Shown: positions 9,740 through 19,900 of the stretch, piece by piece
Layout: each line of letters opens with the position of its first letter
Position numbering within the stretch: position 1 is the stretch's first letter
Assembly (NCBI GenBank): GCA_018466975.1
Contig: CM031562.1
Coordinates: 3,534,001-3,598,000, forward strand
Length of the DNA stretch: 64,000 nucleotides
Direction of reading: 5' to 3'
Source of the DNA: Sparassis latifolia
Lineage: Eukaryota; Basidiomycota; Agaricomycetes; Polyporales; Sparassidaceae
Position numbers and translations under genes: made by a program
The notes under the pieces: model-generated
Database searches by the model: none
Seen by the model: the letters and a program-made list of their open reading frames with translations, nothing else
Told to the model about the DNA's origin: nothing

Positions 9740-10646
9740 CTGGCATCATCTCATCGTCCGATTAATCACAATGGCATCCCTGTCTCACTCAGTGACACTG
9801 ACATTCAGCGAATACAGGATGTCGCTGCTTTTGCATGGTCTGACAACACAGCAGGTTATTTCTACAGTGTGCACATCTGGCACATACTTCATGGACTACC
9901 CTGGTTCATGAATAAAGCTGAGACCAACATTCTCCTGAAGTCTGCAGATGTGCTAACTCCTAGTACTTCAAAGCGCACCTCATGCCAGCCTCTTATGACC
10001 CAGCAGCTCCTTCACCTGCATGGTCAGTTCAAGCTCAGCGACCCATTTGATGCCGCAGTCTGGGCTTGCCTCACAACCGTCTTCTATGCAGTTGCAAGAA
10101 TCGATGAAGTTACCATTCCCAAGCTCATCGCCTTTGATGGAGCTCATTATGTCAAGCGATCCAACATTCGCTTAGCCTGAGATCGCAATGGCCTTGAAGA
10201 AATGGTCTTCTTCATTCCAGTCATTAAGGCTGCCTCTCATGGTGAAGACATCTATTGGGCAAAGCAGAACAGGCTCACAGATCCCGCAGCAGCACTGGCC
10301 AATCATCTTTCTGTCAACAATCTACCCCCAGAGGTGCCTCTCTTCACATACCTACACGGTAATGGCTCTCACCCTCTCACATGACATGCATTCCTAGGAT
10401 GCATAGGAGAAGCTGAGAAGAACATCCAGCAGCACCTCTATGGCCATAGTATCTGCATAGGAGGAACACTGGAGTACCTACTATGGGGTATCCCTTTTGA
10501 GGTCATTAAATCGAAAGGTTGATGGAAGAGTGAAGCCTTCACCCTGTACTTGCAAAAACATGCACAGGTAATGGCTCCATACGTGCGGGCAACCCCAGAT
10601 GTGCATGCATCTCTTGTGCTTTATTCTATGCCACCAGTGCATTAGG
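9740..10646 (+). pseudogene. Tyrosine recombinase of a DIRS-like element, inactivated
   Basis: The frame reads YSVHIWHILHGLPW, DPFDAAVWACLTTVFYAVARIDE, DRNGLEEMVFFIP, DPAAALANHL, then HSICIGGTLEYLLWGIPFEVIKSKG, a stop, and LYLQKHAQVMAPY. In this family the second catalytic Arg sits in an HSIRIG-type motif; here it is Cys. The KGRW motif has a stop in place of Arg (10520-10522), while the nucleophilic Tyr in LYL is kept. Further stops lie at 10178-10180 and 10382-10384. The enzyme would have joined a circular DNA copy to the genome. It is clearly dead. Confidence 0.75.
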
Positions 10647-10789
10647 TAAGATTCAACTCCTAGTCCTTGGGTATCCAAGCTTTCACAGATGTGTCGTTGA
10701 CCTCCTACTTTGTAGTGGAAATTGCTGCTCACCTCTGGATTGTCCCTTGGCCTGGAGTTCTGTTCTTTGCATCGGGAAGTCCTCTGTAC

Positions 10790-10885
10790 AGGGGAGCTTT
10801 CACCCATAGTCCTTCATTCATTTCTTACATACCTTCATTTGTTTCTTGCATACCTTCATTCATTTCTTGTGTACCTTCACTACTC
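10790..10885 (+). repeat. Short tandem repeat, ~25-bp unit
   Basis: Three to four copies of a CCTTCATTCATTTCTTGCATA-like unit lie between the DIRS relic and the LINE relic. Confidence 0.6.
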
Positions 10886-10979
10886 GTATACCTCCTGCAT
10901 GTCTTCATTCACATCCTTCTCTTACCTTAGTCCACCTGCTTTAGTGTCACAATGCATGCATGCCTTACTCTGGATTGCA

Positions 10980-12930
10980 CAGAGTGAGTGAAGTGCATAG
11001 ACCAGCCATTACCTTCTGGATATGCTCCACAAAGACATCAACCATCTTATCTGGAAACACAAGATTGGTAGATGGGCCCTAATGATACGCTGAGTTTCTG
11101 AACACAAGGACGTGTCTAGGAATGAATGTGCCAACACGGAGGCAAAGAAGGCAGCTCGTGAAAGCTTCAGCCCCACCGCAGCACTCCTCAAATGCTTGCA
11201 TTCTCCACTCCCACTTAGCATGTCAAGCTCTGACAGAATCACTTACTAGGCCTAAAGACCCAAGCAGCTACTATGTGAAAGAACTCAGCATGCAGCCACG
11301 CATTTGCCCATATAGCCCATTGCTCTCTTCCCTGAAGTTCGAAAGACTCATCGCAGCCCTCCCACGCTGTCACATTAGCCTCCTCGTCCAGCTCCGAACA
11401 GGCCATGCACCCCTCAACATGCACCTGTTCTGCATCAACTGTTCTGCCACCAAGTCCTGCCTGGCTTGTCACAACCGCCCCGAATCCATACACCACATCC
11501 TCCTCACTTGCCCCACATACCATCAGCAACACAATATCCTGATGCATGAACTAGGCCGGACAGCAAGATTGCTCCCAAAGCTCCTAACGAGTGCGCACAC
11601 CATCTGCCCCCTCTTTCACTACATCCACACCACTGGCCACTTTGCCGCCATATACAGACACCTGAGCACATTCGACAACTGCTGCCTTACTAAGTCCTAA
11701 CACCTCGAGAAGTATCCGCTCCCACTCTGCCATACTTCTCTGACTTCTCTGTTTTGTTTTGTTACAGGTCATACTTTATACTCTTTGTTACAACGCTCCT
11801 CACGCTTGTGGCGTGTCTTTTCTTTTTCTTTTCCTTGTTCCCTTTACGTTACCAGACCACATGATCCAATACGTGACCCATCGGAGCGCAACCTCCGATT
11901 CTTTACCCAGATGTCCATAACCCCTAGTCTAGGGTTACACCGGATCCAACTCCAGACCTTCTCCTTATCGCGCATGCAAGACGTGCATGTATGCCTCATC
12001 TCTACCTCATTCTGATACATGACTCGTTATCTCCATTAGTGCTGATTATCTCTCACGATCTTACTCAGCTTTCTCATACATATTACTTCCTCGCTGTTAC
12101 CTTGCTCAGACATCGTTTCACCTTATCTAGCCAATGAATGATCCCGCATTACTGTGTAGTACTGCGGATACCTTTGTATAAGTAGATGACCTTGTTGAGC
12201 TGGATCCCCATCTCGACCTGGTTACCATTAAACCAGCTTTTCACTTGCCTTCGACTGAAATCGACCGTTAGTAGCAGACAGCTACTACGAGTCATAAGAA
12301 TGAACTCTGATCGACCTTCAGTGCAAGGACATCGTCAGAAGTGTCACTTAAAACGGACTTGTGTCTTAGACTAAGACCTTGTCTCGTGACGACTCGACTT
12401 GACGCTCGTGTTTCGCTGCTGCGTAACACTCTTGGCCCCCTTTCTCATCCTTCCCATCCCCCTTGTGTTCCTCTTTTCCTTCTTTACACTCCCTTCCCCT
12501 CCTCTACCCTACTGTACAGACTGGCAGCCCGTAAGCACACCCTCACCCCAGAGACTAGGGGAGTTTTGATGGCCGGTGGGGGACCACTGGATGGATCCCT
12601 GACTGCGGCAAGAGAACAGATCCAGGGATAGCTCCTACCACCCATGAGGGAGCGGGTTTAGAACCTAGCCTCTTGCGTTCAATCGCCAGAGGTCCAGGGT
12701 GTGTGCTCGAGAGTGTGCTTTACTTTTCTCCATCCTCCTCCCTTCCCGTGTTACACTTACCCCTTCCCAACTCACAGATTTTACTTTACCACCCACAAAG
12801 TCCTCCATTTATACAGGCATCATATTTTCATTTGATAACCCATTCTGTATGTACACTGGCTAGCTACAGTAGTTACCTGTCTACCATAGGGCTTCACCCT
12901 CGAGGACAATAAACCGGAACCAAAAAAAAA
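10980..12930 (+). mobile_element. LINE-type retrotransposon 3' end, with poly(A) tail
   Basis: The left part carries the end of a LINE polyprotein (RNase H tail and C-terminal zinc knuckle, stop at 11698-11700). The right end has AATAAA at 12908-12913 followed by nine A residues at 12922-12930, which is how a reverse-transcribed LINE copy ends. The untranslated part, about 1.2 kb, is unusually long; the block at about 11790-12410, with a TATAAGTAG string near 12178, may be a separate insertion such as a solo LTR. The 5' part of the element (endonuclease and RT) is missing, as in typical 5'-truncated copies. Confidence 0.65.
11080..11700 (+). pseudogene. LINE ORF2 C-terminus (RNase H tail and zinc knuckle)
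   Basis: Near 11090-11170 one frame reads VSEHKDVSRNECANTEAKKAARE, which resembles the WVPGHKDVEGNERADAEAKKAA end of LINE RNase H domains. The Trp codon has become TGA and the late Asp is Asn. From about 11300 a second frame reads LRTGHAPLNMHLF, then CxxC-type SCLACHNRPESIHHILLTCPTYHQQ, the C-terminal zinc knuckle usual in Tad-like LINEs of basidiomycetes. The two parts are in different frames, so at least one frameshift lies between about 11210 and 11300. Confidence 0.7.
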
Positions 12931-13540
12931 TTATCATAGAAGAGTTTTTTGAATGGGTGGCAGATAAAGCTAGTCATTACTCTTTATTTCTGCATGATCC
13001 TTTGCTTATCAGAAAACTCTAGATGCTTCAATGTCTGCCATCTTTATATTAAGATGTTGAGATATTTGTAAGCTTCACCATGTCACCCTTTTACCAGCTT
13101 TATTCTCAACCTCGATGTTATTACTCATGCACATCATAATATGAAGAATCTCAAGGCATATCTAGTGCCGATTATTAATAAGCATGTAGGTGGTGAGCTT
13201 TGCTTTGTTAAGCCTAAGCTTGTTTTGCCTCTTCATGCTGATGACTTGGTGGTGTTCAATTCTCTCTGAATCACCCATTTCAATCTTCATTATCAAGGTG
13301 AGAGAGCCTTTTTAGTCTTACATTCAGATGGACAAGGCCAATGTTGGAGTGAGGATTAGATAGGCTGGAATATCTATATGTCATTCACATGATATATAAC
13401 ATTACCATTCTAATTAATCATGGTTTATTTGTGGTTTATTTGGTTGTATCTGCAGGCAAAGTTGCCACCAATAATTACATGTCATTCTTACTTTATCGTC
13501 ATCCATTGTAATGAGCTTGCAATAATCTGCTTGTAATTTC
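12931..13540 (+). other. Possible reverse-transcriptase fragment in gene-poor DNA
   Basis: Around 13110-13275 the plus strand reads LVLPLHADDLVVFNSL, where HADDLVVF resembles the catalytic (F/H)ADD box of LINE reverse transcriptases. There is no other recognisable domain in the 600-bp stretch, so the call rests on one motif. Confidence 0.3.
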
Positions 13541-14265
13541 TCAGGACAGCAGTCAGATGCTCCATCTGCAAAGTCTGCTGCATCTAAGACATCCTCTCAA
13601 AAGGGTAAGACTGTGCTGAAGAAGAGGTAAAAAGGCCAACAATATGTCTGATGCACCACAAGGCACAGGATCTGGCTCTGGTTTGTGAAAGGAGGAGGCT
13701 GCACTGTTGAAGCAGCTGCAGAATAAAAAGCATGCTGCAGAGATGTTACAGAAGCAGGATGAAAGTGTGCAATTATACTAAACTTAAATCTTCACTCATT
13801 ATCTGTTCAGACATCCACAAGTGTAATGCCAAAATGCTGACTGCAGAAAGAGAGTAGTGAGGAGAAGGATGTGAATCCACAGCCTGCTAAGAGACATAAG
13901 CCTGCAGCCAAAAATTTAGAACTCAATGAGAAGGAGCAAGAGCTTGCTGCTCAGTTGAACACTTTGCAGGAGGAGGAGGATGAGATTGTCTCAGTTGAAG
14001 GTATTCTTCATACTTTTTTCACAATAAAATCTTATGAATGCACATTATTCTATTACCTCAAATAATGACATGAACAACAGAAATAACAAGAATAAAAATG
14101 ATGATGACCTGAATAATGAGGAAATTAATGAAGAAGATGCCTTGGAACCATTCAATGACATGTCTTTTGATGGCAAGGATAACAAAGTAAGCAATTTGAG
14201 AGTCTTTTCAATTGCATGCCCTCAAAAGCTTATAGATTAATGTCGATAATGATGTGATTGTAGTT
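13540..14265 (+). pseudogene. Fragmentary element-associated gene, Lys/Glu-rich
   Basis: Several short plus-strand pieces separated by intron-like GT…AG stretches read a Lys/Ala/Ser-rich part (about 13550-13630), a PAKRHKPAAKNLELNEKEQELAAQ coiled-coil-like part (about 13870-14000), and an acidic Asn/Asp/Glu-rich part (about 14065-14190). Stops interrupt the first part. I do not recognise the family; the composition suggests a nuclear, nucleic-acid-associated protein of a mobile element. It runs directly into the repeated block starting near 14266. Confidence 0.3.
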
Positions 14266-16775
14266 TCATTGCAAGCCAAAAAGGTGGAGTACGAGAGGAA
14301 TCAAGTCCATGTGAGGTCTGAAGTGCAGAGGAGAAAAGTCTATTTCAGAAGTATGAGGTGGGTAGCCCAATAGCATAGCTAGGAAATCTTTGTAGTCACA
14401 ATAATCGCTGGAAACATATCAGAGGTAAAATCACACTGCTCTAAGGAGAATGCTAAAATATGAAAATGTAAGACTGCCCAGAAATGCACAAAATGCAAGA
14501 CTGCCCAAAGATGCACAAACTGGATAGGGTGGGAATGTGAATAAGGCTTTCACAAGTGTACCTTCTGAGATGGTGGGTTCTACCCATCCTCCTCTCTCGC
14601 CATCATACTTAACTGGTCCTAACTTTTTCTGCCCTGCCGATACTGCCCACATCTGCTTAACAATCACTCCGCTGAATCACTGCTCATCACGCCATATCTC
14701 ACAATCTCATATGCTCACATTCCTACTCGATGTGAGGGGTCGTCCATCACTGGGTCTGCCCGAGCGTCTAATAAGGACCCGCCTGCCTCGGAGGCATATC
14801 TCCCATCCCGAACTCAATCTCCCATCCATGGATGCCAGCGTCATCCTTCACAAATACACCCTCGCAGAAGCGCTTCTTCGTATTGAGATCTTTACCGAGC
14901 CCTTTGATCCAATCCTGTGGAAAGCATGGGCAGTCTGAATGCACATCCTGCTAATGAGCCTCCTGTGAATATATTTTCATTCGCTGTTCGATCCTCACAT
15001 GTCCCTCGGGTCTTCATAGTTCAAGCCCAGTCTGAAGTGGCCAGTGTGAGGAGTATCCTACATGGCCAAAACAGTAAAGCACCAGAAAATTATTAGATGA
15101 AAAGGGTAGACAAGACAGAAATATGTACCGAAATACAGCCCTCATGTGATGCTGCTTCAGGAAATTTCATGAGGCCTGAGATCGGATCAGATTTGGGTGG
15201 TCTGAATGGCCCTGGATTTCCAAAGCTGTAATAGAGCTTTGAACAGATCAATTCCTGGGCTGTGAGAGAGTGGCTGAGGTGTTTGCATTCAGCCTGATGC
15301 TTTGACAGTGGCACCAGTTAGACATCAGTCGTAGGATACCAAAACAACGCTTATACAACCCCCGTCTGGCCCTTACTAGAGCATATCCCGGTCCTGTTTC
15401 TAACTCTGCAGATTACTTGTACAACCTGCGACTCAGAAAATCTCTAAGTAGATTCAAACTCTGAAGGGTTCATCAAGATTCTGCTGCACTCTGCTTCATG
15501 TGCTCGTCTCACTCTCTCTTCATCCTCGCCATCATCTAGTGACAACCTGTGGCTCCTGCCATCATCTTGAATCCTGATTCCTCTACTAGTTGATCTCAGG
15601 CTTGGCAACATGTTCCCATCACATGCCACCTACATTTGCATTGAGAGGGGCTGGTTGCTCCGTCGCACGATAGGTCAATATGATTTTCTTTCATTCAATA
15701 TTCATTGCTAACTCTGACATTGAGCTTACAGGTTGTTCGTGATTGGTGCAGGGTGGAGGGCATACACTAGAACGGCATGATGGGAGGGCTACTGGTCAGA
15801 GCAGGGCCAATTTCTGGTAGCGGACGATTTGTAGGGCAGCATAGCATAACGTGTATCGAAGTCCATATAAAAAATCAATAATTTTGTGGTATACAGTTTT
15901 TTGGTATTAAAATGAGATTTTTTAACTGGTTGGTCATTTGTGAGCCCCAGACGAAGTGTCGGACTGGTCCTTTCCTCAGCCATATTCTGGGCTGCCATGG
16001 CCCCATAATGGCATGGGAGTCTAGGGTTGTTTTGGTGTCTGACTACAAGCCCTGAAATGGGGCTGCACACGGGCTGTCATGGGCCTGTCTACACAGCTGA
16101 ATTGACAACAATTACAAGCATTGTATAAGGGTTTTTATAAAATATCGCAAAATCATTAGATGAAAAGGGTAGTAATGAGCTGTGGCACAGCCTGGTATGG
16201 GGCCTCTGCTCCATGGCCCCATTTTGGTGCTGCAGAGATCTGGCCATGTACCCCTTCCACACAATATCCCTGTCCTGGTCCAAGTGGAAATTCATCTTAT
16301 GACAGCTCGCACTGAAGGTGGTCAAAGGATGATCTCTCAGATTGCTGACCACTGTCCCGCTGTCATTCTGAGTAGTTTGACTGCCCATGTTCTATACAAT
16401 GATCCTGCTGTCCATGAGGACTTTGGTTTAGGCCACCCGCCAGATGGTCTCCCCAACATTGGTGCATGGTCATTCTATCCCTATTTTTCTGAAATTGTGT
16501 TCCTTATCTTTATTGTCCTCAGAAACCTTGCACCTTTGGGTTGATGCTTTGCATAATGTGGCCCGTGGACTATACGATGTCATGTACGAAATCACCGGTA
16601 GATGTGAGTTGGCAGATGGTACCTTGAGACAGTTACAGATTGTAGTTGAGGAGTTGAAAGTAGCCTTTGGGCTTGTAGCATTTCCTCCCGCAATAACCAG
16701 CTTCTGATTAGTGTCGGACTGAGGTCTGTCATGTAGCACCATGTAATATCTCCAAAATGTGAGACCGCTGATGAA
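14266..16775 (+). repeat. Unnamed ~1.3-kb repeat, copy 1 (split by an insertion)
   Basis: This block matches 19853-21182 throughout, for example AAGGTGGAGTA at the left, CAAGACTGCCC repeats, CTCAATCTCCCATCCATGGATGCC in the middle, and CTCCAAAATGTGAGA at the right. It is more diverged and less GC-rich than copy 2. It is interrupted at 15061-16248 by a TA-flanked element. The reading frame that gives a 236-residue protein in copy 2 is broken here by stops. Confidence 0.85.
15059..16250. mobile_element. TA-flanked DNA element (1,188 bp) inserted in repeat copy 1
   Basis: The element is 15061-16248, starting CATGGCC and ending GGCCATG, with TA at both edges (15059-15060 and 16249-16250). Copy 2 of the host repeat has the uninterrupted site (a single TA in a CATCCTACCCC context), which directly proves the insertion and its borders. 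TA duplication is the habit of Tc1/mariner elements. The terminal inverted repeat is short (about 8 bp). A 20-bp string AT[TC]ATTAGATGAAAAGGGTAG occurs in direct orientation near both ends (15089 and 16151). No transposase was recognised inside. Confidence 0.82.
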
Positions 16776-17353
16776 TGCACACCCGACACAAACACCTAAA
16801 CCTAACTAAAATGAGAAGGGATCTGCGTGAGAGGGAAGGGTAATACGACTGTAATATGATGTAAGTGGATCTCAGAACCTCGACCAAAGCCTAGGGGGAT
16901 GCTACCTGTAAAAGAAAGAAGACTTGTAATGAAGTGCAAAGTCGGGCAACAAAATACGATGAAGTCACAAAAGTCGGAGAATGAGAAGCTAAGGTTGTGT
17001 CAGAATCGCCAAAGTCATAGGCGAAGATGAACTAAATTATAAGTGGAGGGGAAGCATCTGTGATGAAAACGCTATAGGAAAATGCAGTATTCATCATCTC
17101 AACAAAGTCGCAGTCAGTCTAATGCAAAAGTCGGAGTAAGACTAATGCAGATGGTACATCACAGCTCGAAGTATCGCTATGTTGCGATGTCACTATTGCA
17201 GTGATGCTATTGCATCACAGTCTCTAAATGCAGTATGCAGTCTCGCTATGTCGCAGTGTCACAGTGGAATATATCACAGTTCGACATTGCTATCACAGTA
17301 AATGCAGTTTTCTCTGTGATCTGAAGTGAAGGGGAAAATCTCCTCCTGGTCTT
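16776..17353. other. Gene-free stretch with short-motif repetition
   Basis: Between about 17060 and 17320 short words such as TATCACAG, TCGCTATGT and TGCAGT recur irregularly. No coding region was found. Confidence 0.5.
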
Positions 17354-17355
17354 TA

Positions 17356-17748
17356 CAGCCATTTGCGGAACATAGGGCGCGAGCCCGAAATTTTTATTTT
17401 TGGTCACATTTTCTATTGTACACTGTATCCGCTGTAACTCTCTTAATACTCATTCAATTCCTTTGAAAATTAGTGCAATAGAACAGGATTGTAAATATGC
17501 AGGGGATGACCTGATCAGATTTTCAAAAAGTGTGAATTGAGCATATCTCGAAATACTGAGCCTATTTGCACAGTATTTCCGAGTTTCTGAGACAAATATG
17601 CCACACCTATCTAATGGGTGATCACTACACTATGTCAGGGTCAATACCTACAGGACCACCACTTTATTTTGTGTGTATTCGAGCTGTGTTCAATTGTCCC
17701 ACTACGTCCACTGTACAGCAGTTCCGGAGTCCTCCTGCCAGAGCACGT
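17356..17748 (+). repeat. Left inverted repeat of the mariner-type element
   Basis: Pairs with 21674-22066. It contains conserved strings such as GGGCGCGAGCCCGAAAT, itself partly palindromic (GGGCGCGAGCCC), and GATGACCTGATCAGAT. Confidence 0.88.
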
Positions 17749-17866
17749 GACAATGGTTATCTCAGTGTCATTGCCGCTGTGCTACTCTCGCACATCTGTT
17801 TCGTTCATTCAGACTGTCTACATTCTGTACTTCTATGCACTAGCTTCTGTGTACTAGCTTCTTCAT

Positions 17867-18630
17867 GTGATGCCTCATCTCAGGGCGAGGATTCCAGTAC
17901 GGCAACATTTCTCGAAGGATCTCAAAAGGTGGGTTATCTATCAAGCCTACGAGATCAGAGGCGAGGCACCCAATTACATCGTCTGCATCAATGAAAGTGC
18001 GGTGAACATCTTGAAAACCTATCGACAGCGTGGTTGGGCATACAAGCATGTGCATGCTCAGAAGTGTTGTTGCTTTGTTCGAGGAACATGGTATGTTGTT
18101 ATGTGACTGTGAACATCCTTCAAAGGCTGATCTCTCTGTATTTTTCAGCTACTCCCTTCTTCCAGCAATCACACTCGATGGCATTATATTTAGTCACATC
18201 AAGGTCAGAGGCTATAATGGCGAGCAATTTATTGAGTATATTCAGGGACTGCTCGAGGTAATGAACCCTTACCCTGGGCCACGGAGCATGCTGGTTATGG
18301 ATAATTGCTGCATACATCACATTGTCGGCATCGAGGAGCTATGTGAAGCCCGGTAAGTCAGTGATACTTCAATTCTAATTGATGACACTTACTGCTATGA
18401 TATATAGCAGTGTAAAGCTCATTTATCTCCCGCCTTACTCCCCCAACCTCAATCCCATTGAAGAGTGCTTTTCCTTTGTCAAGCAGTGCATACGGCATCG
18501 TGGACAAGAGTTTCATGATCTCATTGAGCTCAGAGATGTGGCTGGCCCATACTTGTTTCTGTACGCTATGCTTGATAAAGTGACACCTGCAGCTGCTCGG
18601 GGTTGGTTCCATCACTCAGGATATATCTGA
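17867..18630 (+). pseudogene. Tc1/mariner DDE transposase, internally deleted
   Basis: Three exons: up to 18090, 18149-18352, and 18408 (or 18411)-18630, with introns 18091-18148 and 18353-18407/18410. The acceptor of intron 2 offers two AGs three bases apart. The protein reads DLKRWVIYQAYE (start of the helix-turn-helix), then at once NYIVCINESAVN, where the family has the first catalytic Asp in a T/VDESAVN motif. Here it is Asn. It continues with ITLDGIIFSHIKVRGYNGEQF, SMLVMDNCCIHH (second Asp) and LPPYSPNLNPIEECF (Glu, about 34 residues later, DD34E-like). About 100 residues between the helix-turn-helix and the catalytic domain are missing. Deletion plus the D-to-N change mean it is not active. 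The true start is not visible. Confidence 0.8.
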
Positions 18631-18672
18631 TCCTGATGTCTACAACACATGTGTCTCAATCGGGATACTTCT

Positions 18673-19900
18673 TTAGCCCACCTGTGCTCTCTTCTTGCCC
18701 GATGCCCTGTCCACTTGCTGAATTTCAGCTCTTACCTGGTTCAACAAAAATCTGGAATTTTCACTCGGCAGCCCAAATTCTGAGCTGTGCAAACGTGCCT
18801 CATCTAGGTCTACAAGCTCATCAATATTGTAGAAGTCGGCATCTTCAAAGGTACTGATGTAGTTGTCTAATCTTCGTTTCGGGTGTTGACTGTGAAGGTT
18901 CCGAAGAAAGTCCCCGACAGAAGTGTACAATGTAGCATCCTGTTCCGGTGGGTCACTAGAGAGGATATCAGTGGCAGCTCGCTTATGAGTCATGCCATTG
19001 GATGGCATTACTGATGGTGTTGGCAGAATATTAGGTACTGCTCCGTAGGGCATGCCCATATACGGTGACCACTGATACCCAGGTGCCATTGGCATTGGCA
19101 TTCCATATGGATGTCCACTGGTGGGGTCCTCTGGTTTGTTAGACATCATTCCTATCCCATGTCCATGGAAATTGGCAAACAGCTCTCCCTTTGGAGGTGA
19201 TCTCAATGTGACACCATGAATGCTGGTTGCCTGAGAGCAATTAGACCTTGTGCGTAGATCAGATTGCAATGCTAACCAGTGCAACAGACCAACCACAAGG
19301 CTGGTTGAATGTGAGATTGACATGATTACCACCTCGATCAATTTTACACCACTTGGAGGTGCCGCAGCGCTGACAATTATTTAGGGTCTTCTCGAGTTGA
19401 GTGAGGAATCCTTTTTCTTTCTCTGCCATTCCTTCATCCTCTCCTTTATCATCGGGATCACTGTTATTGAGGTTCAATAGTGCTGGCTTCTTTCCTTTTG
19501 GTTTTGCTGCTGACCTCTTAGAATGGGCACGAAGGAACTCCATGTACTGCGAATGGTGTACCGATAAGCTGTCATTGTGCATGATACAGTTGGAGACTTA
19601 CTTGTTCAGGCACCACAATTTTGACAGGTACTGTCACTCCCTTCTTCTTGTTTTTGGCATCGACAATATCTCCAATGCATCCTGCCCAGTCCTCCTCACT
19701 ACCAAGATTGATGGCATCAGACTTCACTGTCACTGTCCAGAGTTTGTATGACAGTGATGGTTTGCAAGCGACATCAACACATCCTATCATCTCATGTATG
19801 ATCTCCAGTGCATCTTCAAATGATGTTCCGCTGATGAGATTGTTTTTCTGTCGCAAGCCGGAAAGGTGGAGTATGAGTGGAATCAAGTCCACGTGGGGTC
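18673..19900 (-). CDS. Element-borne gene of unknown function, C-terminal part
   Basis: Minus-strand coding continues across two clean introns (about 19608-19552, after VVPEQ and before YMEFLRAH; and about 19276-19231, after WSVAL and before ATSIHGVTLRSPPKGELF). The protein reads FEDALEIIHEMIGC … INLGSEEDWAGCI, a Lys-rich linker, a CQRCGTSKWCKID Cys motif, NHVNLTFNQ, a Gly/Pro/Met-rich part with many PYGMP-like strings, and a C-terminus ending RAQVG. I recall similar proteins in multiple copies in Agaricomycete genomes next to transposons, but no function. The Cys cluster could bind a metal. The gene lies opposite the transposase inside the inverted repeats. Its first exon (21245-21568) is separated from this part by repeat copy 2. 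Confidence 0.55.

Larger units (their letters stand above)
8921..10646 (+). mobile_element. DIRS-like retrotransposon relic (RNase H plus tyrosine recombinase)
   Basis: Two neighbouring plus-strand blocks read as the 3' half of a DIRS-type element: an RNase H domain at about 8935-9551 and a tyrosine recombinase at about 9740-10646, in a different frame. DIRS elements integrate with a tyrosine recombinase instead of a DDE integrase and so leave no target duplication. The reverse transcriptase that should precede the RNase H is not recognisable upstream, and the split direct/inverted repeats of DIRS elements were not found, so this is a truncated copy. Confidence 0.72.

Noticed and set aside
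11790..12410. Solo LTR inside the LINE 3' end
   Set aside because: A TATAAGTAG and pyrimidine-rich parts fit an LTR, but no ends or target duplication could be set; mentioned only in the LINE entry.
17566..17994. 142-codon ORF at the left of the mariner-type element and its mirror at 21590-21856
   Set aside because: Both lie largely in the inverted repeats, and the frame departs from the transposase frame. They are shadow ORFs of the repeat.
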